This document shows, piece after piece, positions 1-8,138 of a stretch of 18,904 nt of DNA; position 1 is the first letter of the stretch; each line of letters begins with the position of its first letter. The notes under the pieces were generated by a model, which saw nothing but the letters and a program-made list of their open reading frames with translations, ran no database searches and was not told where the DNA came from. The translations under genes and the position numbers were made by a program. The stretch covers positions 1 through 18,904 of the forward strand of contig CBFGRV010000058.1 in assembly GCA_965651265.1 (NCBI GenBank), read 5' to 3'. Source of the stretch: CBFGRV01 sp965651265. Its GTDB lineage: Bacteria; Bacteroidota; Rhodothermia; Rhodothermales; VXPQ01.

Positions 1-57
1 GCAGGACAGCGGCCTTTGGAGCCGTATGTGGAGGTTCGAATCCTCCCCGGGCAACCA
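1..57 (+). tRNA. trnQ: tRNA-Gln (anticodon UUG), 5' end cut off by the window
   Basis: The anticodon stem is 9-13 paired with 21-25, and the seven-base loop at 14-20 carries TTG at 16-18, which reads glutamine CAA. The T arm is 30-34 paired with 42-46 around the loop TTCGAAT. The 3' acceptor strand CCGGGCA (47-53), discriminator A54 and an encoded CCA (55-57) complete the 3' half. The 5' acceptor strand and most of the D arm lie before the window, so this is a boundary truncation and not a broken gene. Confidence 0.93.
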
Positions 58-102
58 GAGGCTAATCGCCGGCTCGCGGCCCCATCCTTTCCACATCCGT
101 AC

Positions 103-131
103 CCTGTGTCTCTATGGGCACAGGTTTTTTA
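103..131 (+). terminator. Rho-independent terminator after tRNA-Gln
   Basis: An 8-bp stem, CCTGTGTC (103-110) with GGCACAGG (117-124), has one G-T wobble and a six-base loop. It is followed directly by six T residues (125-130). It lies 45 bases after the tRNA CCA end and 18 bases before the prs ATG, so it should end tRNA transcription. Any read-through would enter prs. Confidence 0.85.
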
Positions 132-148
132 TTGACGAGCATCAGGAC

Positions 149-1096
149 ATGCGCACTGCCGTCAAGGATATCCCCATCTCAATATTTGCCGGTCGATCGA
201 ATCCCGCGCTGGCCAGGGCCATTGCGAGCGATTACGGGCTCGACCTCGGTCGGGTGACCATCAAGAATTTCGCGGACGGCGAAATCTACGTTCGGTACGA
301 GGAGTCTATTCGCGGATCGGACTTATTCATCATCCAGAGCACGCATCCTGGCGCAGACAATTGGATGGAGCTGCTCATGCTCATCGATGCGGCAAAGCGC
401 GCGTCGGCCGAGCGCATTACGGCGGTGATTCCGTATTTCGGATATGCACGGCAAGACCGGAAGGACCAGCCACGCGTCTCAATAGCGGCCAAATTGATGG
501 CCGACATGCTGGCGACGGCGGGCGTGCATCGAATCTTGACCATGGATCTGCATGCGCCTCAGATTCAGGGATTCTTCGATGTCCCCGTGGATCATCTATA
601 CGGATCCGCTGTATTCATCGACTATTTCCGACAGCTCGATTTGCCGAATGCGGTCGTCGTGGCGCCGGACGTGGGTTCGCTGAAGATGGCACGCGCGTAT
701 GCGAAGCGACTTCACGCGGACCTCGCGCTCATCGACAAGAGGCGGCCGCGGCAGAACGAGGCCGAGGTAATGAACATCATCGGTGAGATCGACGGACGCA
801 ACGTCATCCTCATCGATGATATGGTGGATACGGCGGGTACGCTGACGAGCGCAGCCAACGCGCTACGGGAAGCCGGCGCGATGGAGATCATCGCCGCCTG
901 CACGCATCCGCTTCTATCCGGCCCGGCCTACGAGCGCATCGAGTCGTCGGCATTGAGCCGGATGGTCGTCACGGACACGATTCCGTTGAAGAGGCCCTCC
1001 GATTTCATTGAAGTAATCAGTGTAGCCGGCCTGTTCTCCGACGCGATTCGACGTATTTATACCGACGAATCCGTTTCGACTCTTTTCGTCGAGTGA
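149..1096 (+). CDS. prs: Ribose-phosphate pyrophosphokinase (PRPP synthetase)
   Basis: This enzyme makes 5-phosphoribosyl-1-pyrophosphate from ribose 5-phosphate and ATP in the cytosol, the precursor of purines, pyrimidines, NAD, histidine and tryptophan. The frame is open from position 26, but I chose the ATG at 149 because family homology begins there (ISIFAGRSNPALA) and the product is then 315 residues, the usual length. Earlier starts would run into the tRNA and its terminator. Visible motifs are the NFADGE segment, the ATP and metal-binding region IPYFGYARQDRK, the signature DLHAPQIQGFFD, and the PRPP-binding loop VILIDDMVDTAGT. There is no clear Shine-Dalgarno sequence. It is the first gene of the conserved prs-rplY-pth order. 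No complete promoter is visible between the terminator and the start codon. Confidence 0.97.
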   Translation: MRTAVKDIPISIFAGRSNPALARAIASDYGLDLGRVTIKNFADGEIYVRYEESIRGSDLFIIQSTHPGADNWMELLMLIDAAKRASAERITAVIPYFGYARQDRKDQPRVSIAAKLMADMLATAGVHRILTMDLHAPQIQGFFDVPVDHLYGSAVFIDYFRQLDLPNAVVVAPDVGSLKMARAYAKRLHADLALIDKRRPRQNEAEVMNIIGEIDGRNVILIDDMVDTAGTLTSAANALREAGAMEIIAACTHPLLSGPAYERIESSALSRMVVTDTIPLKRPSDFIEVISVAGLFSDAIRRIYTDESVSTLFVE

Positions 1097-1160
1097 CGCG
1101 TCGCCAGGCGGTCGACATCCCCAGAACTACATTTCGGAATCCAATCGAGGCCAGAGTATC

Positions 1161-1814
1161 ATGGAGGCCATCACGCTTGAAGCCGCCGAGCGCGGCGTAG
1201 GAAAGAAGGCGGCACGCGCCGTGCGCCGATCCGGCAATGTGCCGTGCGTTCTCTACGGGCGCCAGACCGAGCCGATCACTTTTCAGCTGCCCGAGAACGC
1301 CGTCAAGCGGCTCATCTATACCACGGAGACGCACGTACTGACCCTCAAGCTCGACGGCAAGGAGTGGAGCTGCATCATGAAGTACGCCGACCTCCACCCG
1401 GTAACCGATCGCCCGATGCATGCCGACTTTCAGGTGCTCGAGGCCGGCCAGATGGTCACCCTGATCGTCCCCGTTCGTTATCACGGTACACCCATCGGCC
1501 AGAAGGAGGGCGGCAACACGCAGGTCGTGCTGCACGAGCTTGAGGTTCGCTGTCTACCCAAGGACATACCCTCGGCGATCGACGTGGATATCAGCGAGCT
1601 GGCCATTGGCGACGCCATTCACATCGCAGACATCACGGTTCCGGGCGCGGAGCTGCTTGGTCGACCCGAGCAGACCCTGGTTACCGTCGTGCCGCCGCGC
1701 GTGGAGGTTGAGGAGGAGGAGGCTCCGGAGCTCGAGCTTGCCGAGGGAGAAGAACCAGTGGTGCCCGAGGAGGGCGAGGAAGCGGAAGAGGAGCCCGGGG
1801 AGAGCGAAGAGTAA
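1161..1814 (+). CDS. rplY: 50S ribosomal protein L25, long CTC/TL5 form
   Basis: This is the 5S rRNA-binding protein of the large ribosomal subunit, in the general stress protein CTC family. The N-terminal half (about residues 1-95) is the L25 domain, with the typical RRSGNVPCVLYG stretch and the DLHPVTDRPMHADFQ-like core. Residues about 96-180 form the C-terminal beta domain found in CTC/TL5 but absent from short E. coli-type L25. The last 40 residues are a low-complexity acidic tail, mostly glutamate, as is common in this form. The 217-residue length fits. The ATG at 1161 starts exactly at the homologous region. It lies 64 bases after prs and 36-42 bases before pth, which suggests co-transcription. 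Confidence 0.95.
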   Translation: MEAITLEAAERGVGKKAARAVRRSGNVPCVLYGRQTEPITFQLPENAVKRLIYTTETHVLTLKLDGKEWSCIMKYADLHPVTDRPMHADFQVLEAGQMVTLIVPVRYHGTPIGQKEGGNTQVVLHELEVRCLPKDIPSAIDVDISELAIGDAIHIADITVPGAELLGRPEQTLVTVVPPRVEVEEEEAPELELAEGEEPVVPEEGEEAEEEPGESEE

Positions 1815-1856
1815 AGACCGACACGTGCGCGGAGACACAGAGCCTTTCTCGTGGCC

Positions 1857-2426
1857 ATGGCGAAGTCGAAGCGCCTGATTGTCGGCCTTGGAAACCCTGG
1901 TCCACAATACGAGAATACACGCCACAACATCGGCTTCATGGTGGCCGATGCCGTCGCCGAGTTCGCCGGTATCACATACAAACACGAGCGTGGCAATGTC
2001 CTACTCGGATGGGGACGCATCCGCAGTTACCCCGTCGGCGTCGCGAAGCCTCTCGCCTTCATGAACCGCAGCGGATCGTCCGTCCGAAACCTGCTGCTGC
2101 GATACCGCCTCGAACTTCAGGATATGCTCGTCGTGGTCGATGACATCAATCTGCCGACGGGGAAGCTCCGTCTGCGTGCGCGCGGAAGTGCGGGCGGGCA
2201 CAATGGAATGCAGGACATCATCGACCATCTGGGAAGCGATGATTTCCCTCGCCTTCGCATCGGTATTGGCAGCGAATTCGAACGCGGGAAGCAGGCCGAT
2301 TACGTTCTTTCACCTTTCGCTCCGGACGAACTGCCCGTGGTGGATGAAGCAATCGTTCGGGCACGCGATGCCGTCGTGACCTATGTCACCGAAGGTATTG
2401 AGACGGCGATGAACCGATTCAATTGA
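1857..2426 (+). CDS. pth: Peptidyl-tRNA hydrolase
   Basis: This enzyme cleaves the ester bond in peptidyl-tRNAs that fall off the ribosome and so recycles tRNA. The catalytic set is visible: Asn in GLGNPG, His in TRHNIG, Asp in VVDDINLP, and Asn in the GGHNGMQDII segment. At about 190 residues it has the family length. The start is either GTG at 1851 or ATG at 1857. I prefer the ATG because the two starts differ by only two residues and homology begins just after them; neither has a well-placed ribosome-binding site. It is the third gene of the prs-rplY-pth cluster. Confidence 0.95.
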   Translation: MAKSKRLIVGLGNPGPQYENTRHNIGFMVADAVAEFAGITYKHERGNVLLGWGRIRSYPVGVAKPLAFMNRSGSSVRNLLLRYRLELQDMLVVVDDINLPTGKLRLRARGSAGGHNGMQDIIDHLGSDDFPRLRIGIGSEFERGKQADYVLSPFAPDELPVVDEAIVRARDAVVTYVTEGIETAMNRFN

Positions 2427-2462
2427 TCACAACAAAGCGCATTCAGGATACATTCGAATTCG

Positions 2463-4562
2463 ATGAACGCTGAGACGATATTATATCTCGTGCCGCTTGC
2501 CGGCGTGATTGCTTTGGCCTATGCATTCGCGCGCACACAGTGGATCAAGCGGCAGGATGCCGGCCTTGAAACGATGCAGGAGATCGCCGGCCATATCGCG
2601 GACGGGGCGCGTGCGTTTCTTCGACGCGAGTACCGCGTTCTGAGTGTCTTCGTGCTGGCCGTCGCTGTTCTTCTGGCCATCGCGAACATGGGCGAGGAGG
2701 ATTCATCCTGGCTCATCGCCGTCTCCTTCGTGACCGGTGCCTTGTGCTCGGCGCTCGCCGGCTTCATTGGAATGACGGTAGCGACGAAGGCCAACGTGCG
2801 AACGACACAGGCGGCACGGACCGGCCTGGGGCAGGCGCTGAACGTGGCCTTCTCGGGCGGATTGGTGATGGGTCTCAGCGTCGTCGGCCTCGGCGTGCTC
2901 GGCCTGAGCGTTCTCTTCATCGTATACGACGGAATTGGATGGGATGCGCTGCGGGTGGTGAACGTCATTTCGGGCTTTTCACTGGGGGCCTCGTCCATCG
3001 CGCTCTTCGCCCGCGTCGGGGGTGGGATCTACACGAAAGCGGCCGATGTCGGGGCGGACCTGGCCGGCAAAGTGTACGAGGGTATTCCCGAAGATGACCC
3101 GCGCAATCCTGCGACGATCGCCGATAATGTGGGCGACAATGTGGGAGACGTCGCCGGAATGGGAGCCGACTTGTTCGAGAGCTTTGTGGGCGCCATCATC
3201 GGTACGATGGTACTCGGGACGGCCTTCAACAGCGCATTCGCCGGCATGGGATTCTTTGAGCTCAGTGGCGTGATCCTGCCGCTCGTGCTTGCCGCCGTGG
3301 GCATCATCGTCTCGATACTGGGCTCCTTTTTCGTGCGGGTGAAAGAAGGCGGCAATCCGCAGAAGGGCTTGAACACGGGCGAGTTCGGTGCCGCCGGTGT
3401 GATGGCGGTTTTATCGTACGTGATCATCACCATGATGCTGCCCGAGCGATGGACCGTTACCGGCGAGCAAGTGGGTGTTGCTTTCGCCGAGTACACCTCG
3501 CTGGGTGTCTACTGGGCCGTGCTCATCGGGCTGGCGGCGGGTACTCTCATCGGTCTCGTGACGGAGTACTACACATCGACCCACACGAAACCCACCCACG
3601 GCATTGCGCGGCAGAGCGTCACCGGAGCGGCCACGAACATTATCGCGGGCCTGGGCGTGGGGATGTTCTCGACCGGTATCCCAGCGATCATCCTGGCACT
3701 GGCCATCATCGGCGCATTTCATTTTGCGGGGCTCTACGGGATCGCGATCGCGGCAGTGGGAATGCTTTCCGTAACGGGGATTCAGCTGGCCGTCGATGCC
3801 TATGGCCCGATTTCCGACAACGCGGGAGGTATCGCGGAGATGTCGGGGCTGCCGGCCGAAGTGCGCGAACGAACGGACAAGCTGGATGCTGTCGGGAATA
3901 CGACGGCGGCTATCGGCAAGGGATTCGCAATTGGTTCAGCCGCACTGACGGCGCTGGCGCTGTTCGCCGCCTTCATGCAGCAGGCGAACGTCCCCAACAT
4001 CGACGTCGCGAACCCGACGATCCTGGCAGGGCTTCTCGTCGGTGCGATGCTGCCGTATGTCTTCAGCGCGATGGCGATGGGGGCCGTCGGTCGAGCCGCG
4101 TCAGACATGATCAAGGAGGTCGGGCGGCAATTTCGCGAGATCGCGGGCCTGCGTGAGGGTACGGCCACGGCCGACTATACCCGATGCGTCGACATTTCTA
4201 CGAAAGCGGCCATCCGCGAGATGGTGGCCCCTGGAATCTTAGCGATCTCGATTCCGGTCGTGATTGGCTTCATCGACAAAAGCATGCTGGGGGGGGTGCT
4301 CGCGGGTGTAACCGTCTCGGGTGTCTTGTTCGCCATTTTCCAGGTGAATTCGGGTGGGGCGTGGGACAATGCGAAGAAGCTCATCGAGAGCAAAGTCAGC
4401 TTTGATGGCGTTGAATACGGCAAGGGTACGGATGCTCACAAGGCAGCCGTCGTTGGCGACACCGTAGGCGATCCGTTGAAGGATACGAGCGGTCCGAGCC
4501 TCAACATCCTGATCAAGCTCATCGCTGTCGTGGCGCTCGTTATTGCGCCGTTGATTGCATGA
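2463..4562 (+). CDS. hppA: Membrane-bound ion-pumping pyrophosphatase, K+-dependent type
   Basis: This integral membrane enzyme couples hydrolysis of pyrophosphate to export of Na+ and/or H+. At 699 residues it has the family length, with about 16 hydrophobic segments. The substrate site is clear at residues 195-229, running from DVGADLAGKVYEG to the NVGDNVGDVAGMG stretch with its Asp ladder. The C-terminal hallmark GDTVGDPLKDTSGPS is also present. GNTTAA at residues 478-483 has Ala482 where K+-independent enzymes carry Lys, so K+ dependence is expected. Glu239 in ADLFESF sits where Na+-pumping members have their ion-gate glutamate, so Na+ transport is plausible but not proven. It begins 36 bases after pth. 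It would pull forward pathways that release pyrophosphate, including nucleotide and aminoacyl-tRNA synthesis. Confidence 0.96.
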   Translation: MNAETILYLVPLAGVIALAYAFARTQWIKRQDAGLETMQEIAGHIADGARAFLRREYRVLSVFVLAVAVLLAIANMGEEDSSWLIAVSFVTGALCSALAGFIGMTVATKANVRTTQAARTGLGQALNVAFSGGLVMGLSVVGLGVLGLSVLFIVYDGIGWDALRVVNVISGFSLGASSIALFARVGGGIYTKAADVGADLAGKVYEGIPEDDPRNPATIADNVGDNVGDVAGMGADLFESFVGAIIGTMVLGTAFNSAFAGMGFFELSGVILPLVLAAVGIIVSILGSFFVRVKEGGNPQKGLNTGEFGAAGVMAVLSYVIITMMLPERWTVTGEQVGVAFAEYTSLGVYWAVLIGLAAGTLIGLVTEYYTSTHTKPTHGIARQSVTGAATNIIAGLGVGMFSTGIPAIILALAIIGAFHFAGLYGIAIAAVGMLSVTGIQLAVDAYGPISDNAGGIAEMSGLPAEVRERTDKLDAVGNTTAAIGKGFAIGSAALTALALFAAFMQQANVPNIDVANPTILAGLLVGAMLPYVFSAMAMGAVGRAASDMIKEVGRQFREIAGLREGTATADYTRCVDISTKAAIREMVAPGILAISIPVVIGFIDKSMLGGVLAGVTVSGVLFAIFQVNSGGAWDNAKKLIESKVSFDGVEYGKGTDAHKAAVVGDTVGDPLKDTSGPSLNILIKLIAVVALVIAPLIA

Positions 4563-4574
4563 CGTTCGCCGGGA

Positions 4575-4597
4575 GGCCGGCGCCGAGTGCGCCGGCC
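4575..4597 (+). terminator. GC-rich hairpin after hppA, possible terminator
   Basis: A perfect 9-bp inverted repeat, GGCCGGCGC (4575-4583) and GCGCCGGCC (4589-4597), has a five-base loop. It lies 12 bases after the hppA stop and 31 bases before hemN. There is no T tract, so it may be a factor-assisted terminator, an mRNA 3'-end stabiliser or an attenuator. Only the structure is seen; the role is inferred. Confidence 0.45.
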
Positions 4598-4628
4598 GGA
4601 TGCCCGGGAGCTCTAAATCCTCATTCCG

Positions 4629-6053
4629 ATGCGTGCCGAACCCGACCGGCAATTATTCGACCTCGTCAAGAAATACAACCGGCCGGGTCCGCGGTACACC
4701 AGCTATCCGCCGGCACCTCATTTCAGTGCGGATTTCGGCAGTGAGGATTTCCGCACCAGCCTGAGCGGGCGACGGACGGGCGCAGCGCAAAAGGACGCGG
4801 ATGGACCGGGCCAATCACCAGGCTTTTCGGTCTACGTGCACCTCCCTTTCTGCCGGTCGCTGTGCTACTACTGCGGCTGCCACATGATCGTGACCGGTCG
4901 GCCGGAGCGCATCCACGAATATCTCGGCTATCTAGAGCAGGAGATTGACGTTGTTGCCGCTGAGATGGGCGAGCCGGACGAAGTAACACAGCTTCACTGG
5001 GGCGGGGGCACGCCCACATACCTGTCGCCGGAACAGATTCGCGGTTTGATGGACCATCTGGGCCGCCGGTTCGACTTCGCGCCCGGCGCCGAGCTGTCGC
5101 TCGAAGGAGATCCGCGAGGGCTTACCATCGAACACCTACAGGCGGCACGCGAATCCGGATTCAACCGCCTGAGTCTGGGCGTACAGGATTTCGACGAACG
5201 CGTTCAGAAGGCCATCAATCGGGAGCAGTCCATCGAAACCGTCGAGACCGCCACAGAAGCGGCGCGACGGCTCGGCTATCACGGCATCAACTACGATCTC
5301 GTCTACGGCCTGCCCCATCAGACCGTAGATAGTTTCAGAAAAACGCTTTCGGAGGTGCTGCGCCTTCGGCCGGACCGGATCTCTCTCTTCAGCTACGCGC
5401 ACGTGCCCTGGAAGAAAAAGCACCAGCGCGTGATCCTGGACGAATGGCTCCCATCGTCTGAAGAAAAGATCCGCATATTTCTGGATGCACAGCGAGCCCT
5501 GACCCAGGAGGGCGGCTACCGGTACATCGGGATGGACCATTTTGCCCTGCCTGGCGACCCGCTGGTGGCAGCTCTGGAAGCGGGCACCCTGCAGCGTAAC
5601 TTCCAGGGCTATTCGACCCACGGAGGCGCCGATCTCGTAGGCTTTGGGCTCTCGGCCATAAGCCACGTTCGGAACGCCTATGCGCAGAACATACTGGATC
5701 TGCCCGGCTATTATGCCGCTCTCGACCAGGCACGGCTACCCACAGCACGAGGTTATCGCCTGACGGAGGATGATAAAATCCGTGAGGCCGTCATTTCCCG
5801 ACTGATGTGCAGCCTCCGATTGGATGTGTCGGTGATTGAAAGCCGTTTCAAGATTGATTTCTGGACCTACTTCGCCGATTCGCTACGTGAGCTTCGCGAC
5901 ATGGAAGCGGACGGACTGGTGGAGATCGAACCGGACCACCTTGAGGTGACGGAGGCCGGCCGTCTCTTCATACGCAACGTCGCGATGGCGTTCGATGCCT
6001 ATCTGGATGCTGGTTCGGCGAATGCGGCACCCCGCTATTCGGCGACGGTTTAG
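4629..6053 (+). CDS. hemN: Oxygen-independent coproporphyrinogen III oxidase (radical SAM)
   Basis: This enzyme oxidatively decarboxylates coproporphyrinogen III to protoporphyrinogen IX without oxygen, a late step of haem synthesis. The iron-sulfur motif is complete, with Cys75, Cys79 and Cys82, plus the HemN-specific fourth Cys84 (CRSLCYYCGC). The N-terminal PRYTSYPPA stretch and Tyr69 before the cluster also mark true HemN and not HemW. Further motifs are WGGGTPT, EGDPRGLT and SLGVQDFD. The length is 474 residues against about 457 in E. coli. The excess is partly a poorly conserved, Gly/Asp/Arg-rich insertion around residues 48-65. The ATG at 4629 fits the family N-terminus. The enzyme implies haem synthesis under low oxygen; whether an oxygen-dependent HemF also exists cannot be told from this window. 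Confidence 0.95.
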   Translation: MRAEPDRQLFDLVKKYNRPGPRYTSYPPAPHFSADFGSEDFRTSLSGRRTGAAQKDADGPGQSPGFSVYVHLPFCRSLCYYCGCHMIVTGRPERIHEYLGYLEQEIDVVAAEMGEPDEVTQLHWGGGTPTYLSPEQIRGLMDHLGRRFDFAPGAELSLEGDPRGLTIEHLQAARESGFNRLSLGVQDFDERVQKAINREQSIETVETATEAARRLGYHGINYDLVYGLPHQTVDSFRKTLSEVLRLRPDRISLFSYAHVPWKKKHQRVILDEWLPSSEEKIRIFLDAQRALTQEGGYRYIGMDHFALPGDPLVAALEAGTLQRNFQGYSTHGGADLVGFGLSAISHVRNAYAQNILDLPGYYAALDQARLPTARGYRLTEDDKIREAVISRLMCSLRLDVSVIESRFKIDFWTYFADSLRELRDMEADGLVEIEPDHLEVTEAGRLFIRNVAMAFDAYLDAGSANAAPRYSATV

Positions 6054-6194
6054 GGCCGACCGTAAGATCAACTTTTGCAGCGTTACAGAGTTTGTACACC
6101 GAGTGTCATGATCGTGCGCCCCGGCAGACGCTCCTTGTTTATATTCGACCGCATCGGACGGTGCATCACCTGATCTCCAGAAGTCTACTCCATC

Positions 6195-8060
6195 ATGGCG
6201 AAGGTTGAAGTCACGATGCCCAAGATGGGCGAAAGCATCACGGAAGGCACGGTCATCCAGTGGCACAAAAAGCCGGGCGATGTGGTCGAGCCGGATGAGA
6301 CGCTGCTCGAGATCGGGACGGATAAGGTCGATACGGAGGTGCCTTCTCCTGAGGGAGGGATCCTCAGCGAGATCCTGGTCCAGGAGGGTGAGACCGTTGA
6401 GGTCGGCACGGCGCTGGCTATCCTGGAGACCGACGTAGAAGCAGCAGGCGAGTCAGCGCCACGCGAGCCGGAGGGAGCAGCCGAGGAGGAAGCCGAAGTG
6501 GCGGCGGAGGCCAAGGCGTCGGCGGCGGAGGCAGACACGGCAGATGCCGAAGAGGGCACCGACGTCGGTGAGATCGAGGAGGAGGCGGTCGCCGAAGATG
6601 ATCAGGTGCAGGCGTCCGATTCGGAACAGGTCGAGCCACACCTGGAGATCAGGTCGCGAGGTGGCGGCGAGATCGAAGTCGTGATGCCCAAAATGGGCGA
6701 GAGTATCACCGAGGGGACCGTAATCGCCTGGCACAAGAAAGTTGGCGATACGGTGGAGCAGGATGAAACTCTGCTCGAAATCGGCACCGACAAGGTGGAT
6801 ACGGAAGTGCCTTCGCCGGCATCCGGCGTGCTGAAGCAGATTCTCGTACAGGAGAACGAAACGGTCGAAGTAGGCACCCCGGTCGCTATTCTGGCCACAG
6901 AGGTGGAGGAAGGTGCGCAGCCTGCGGCGGAATCGGGCCCGACAGAGTCTGCTGAGCGACCGGCCGCAAAGCCGGCGCCAGAGCGGCCCCGGCGGGAGAA
7001 AGCCGCCGCGAAGCAGCCCGCGACGGAGGGGGTCGAGACTCATGCAGGCGACGGTGCGGTCGCCGAGCCGGTTGGCGCCGGGAAAATTAGCCGGAAGGGC
7101 TCCGACGGACGATTCTACTCACCGCTCGTTCGCTCGATTGCCGAGAAGGAAGGGCTCACCATGCAGGATCTCGAATCGATCTCGGGGTCCGGCCATGACG
7201 GGCGCGTGACGAAGCAAGACATCCTGAACTACATCGAGTCGGGCCGACGCGCCGAGCCCCGAACGGCGCCCGCCGAACGGCGCGAAGCTCCGAAACGACC
7301 CACAGCCCCCGCAGCTGATGCAGCGGCGGTTGGGGACGAACACGGAGGACGTGTCGAGATCATCGAGATGGACCGCATGCGGCAGATCATCGCCGAGCAC
7401 ATGGTCCGCTCGAAGGCCACATCCGCCCACGTGACCTCTTTTGCCGAGGCGGACGTGACCGGTCTGGTGAAGCTTCGAGAGGCGAAGAAGCAGGAATTCG
7501 AAGCGCGCGAGGGCGTGAAGCTTACGTTCACACCCTTCTTCGTTCATGCCGCCGTGGAGGCACTCCGCGAGCATCCGATCTTGAACGCGTCCGTCGAGGA
7601 GAAGCGTATCCTCATCAAGAAGGATCTACACATCGGTATTGCCGTCGCTATCGGGAAGAAGGGGCTTGTCGCGCCGGTCATCCGCGATGCCGGGCAGAAA
7701 AACCTTTCAGGTCTGGCCCACGCGGCGGCCGACCTTGCCGCACGGGCGCGCAACAAGCAGCTCCAGCCCGACGAGCTTCAGGGTGGCACCTTTACGATCA
7801 CGAACATCGGATCGCTGGGCTCTCTCATGGGCACACCCATCATCAATCAGCCTCAGGTGGCCATTCTGGCGGTCGGCACAATCAAGAAGCGGCCTGTGGT
7901 GATCGAGGATCCGAATCTGGGCGACATCATTGCGGTGCGCCAGATGGTTTACCTCTCCCTTTCGTACGATCACCGCATCATCGACGGGGCGATGGCGGCG
8001 TCGTTCTTGCAGAAGTACGTAGCGACGTTGGAGGAGATAGGGCCGGACTTCGAGCTTTAA
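6195..8060 (+). CDS. 2-oxo acid dehydrogenase E2 (dihydrolipoamide acyltransferase) with two lipoyl domains
   Basis: This is the acyltransferase core of a pyruvate, 2-oxoglutarate or branched-chain 2-oxo acid dehydrogenase complex. Domain order: lipoyl domain 1 (about residues 2-82, lipoylated Lys44 in GTDKVD); an acidic Ala/Glu linker; lipoyl domain 2 (about 158-238, Lys200); an Ala/Pro/Arg linker; the peripheral subunit-binding domain (about 305-345, SPLVRSIAEKEGL); and the catalytic acyltransferase domain (about 385-621). The active site DHRIIDG has His593 and Asp597. Its 621 residues suit a two-lipoyl E2. Substrate cannot be fixed from sequence alone: the MPKMGESITEGT lipoyl type is common in branched-chain and 2-oxoglutarate E2 proteins. 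No E1 or E3 gene is nearby. The 141-base upstream gap has a TATATTCG element (6140-6147) resembling a Bacteroidota -7 box, without a matching upstream box. Confidence 0.95.
   Translation: MAKVEVTMPKMGESITEGTVIQWHKKPGDVVEPDETLLEIGTDKVDTEVPSPEGGILSEILVQEGETVEVGTALAILETDVEAAGESAPREPEGAAEEEAEVAAEAKASAAEADTADAEEGTDVGEIEEEAVAEDDQVQASDSEQVEPHLEIRSRGGGEIEVVMPKMGESITEGTVIAWHKKVGDTVEQDETLLEIGTDKVDTEVPSPASGVLKQILVQENETVEVGTPVAILATEVEEGAQPAAESGPTESAERPAAKPAPERPRREKAAAKQPATEGVETHAGDGAVAEPVGAGKISRKGSDGRFYSPLVRSIAEKEGLTMQDLESISGSGHDGRVTKQDILNYIESGRRAEPRTAPAERREAPKRPTAPAADAAAVGDEHGGRVEIIEMDRMRQIIAEHMVRSKATSAHVTSFAEADVTGLVKLREAKKQEFEAREGVKLTFTPFFVHAAVEALREHPILNASVEEKRILIKKDLHIGIAVAIGKKGLVAPVIRDAGQKNLSGLAHAAADLAARARNKQLQPDELQGGTFTITNIGSLGSLMGTPIINQPQVAILAVGTIKKRPVVIEDPNLGDIIAVRQMVYLSLSYDHRIIDGAMAASFLQKYVATLEEIGPDFEL
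6198..6908 (+). repeat. Internal duplication: two lipoyl-domain coding repeats
   Basis: Codons 2-82 (6198-6440) and codons 158-238 (6666-6908) encode two lipoyl domains that match at about 63 of 81 residues by my hand alignment. Many third codon positions differ, for example in the shared MPKMGES segment. The duplication is therefore old and both copies are under selection to stay functional. Confidence 0.85.
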
Positions 8061-8085
8061 TCGGCGCAGGGCTTCGGCGCGCCGA
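8061..8085 (+). terminator. Hairpin directly after the E2 gene, possible terminator
   Basis: TCGGCGC (8061-8067) pairs with GCGCCGA (8079-8085) across an 11-base loop, starting at the first base after the E2 stop codon. No T tract follows directly. The position suggests transcript ending or 3' stabilisation, but the structure alone is weak evidence. Confidence 0.3.
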
Positions 8086-8138
8086 GCGTCGCTCCCGGCT
8101 CCTTATTACCGTTATTGCATTTCTGGGCCGGTGTTCTT

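Noticed and set aside
1554..1985. Minus-strand open frame over the end of rplY and start of pth
   Set aside because: It overlaps the coding parts of two confident genes, including the Glu-rich tail whose reverse reads as Leu/Ser-rich; no family resemblance.
8061..8138. TTG at 8115 as the start of the recombinase-like gene
   Set aside because: It is a rare start codon with no support. ATG codons at 8139/8142 or 8217 are better, and the residues before the core-binding domain show no conservation cues.
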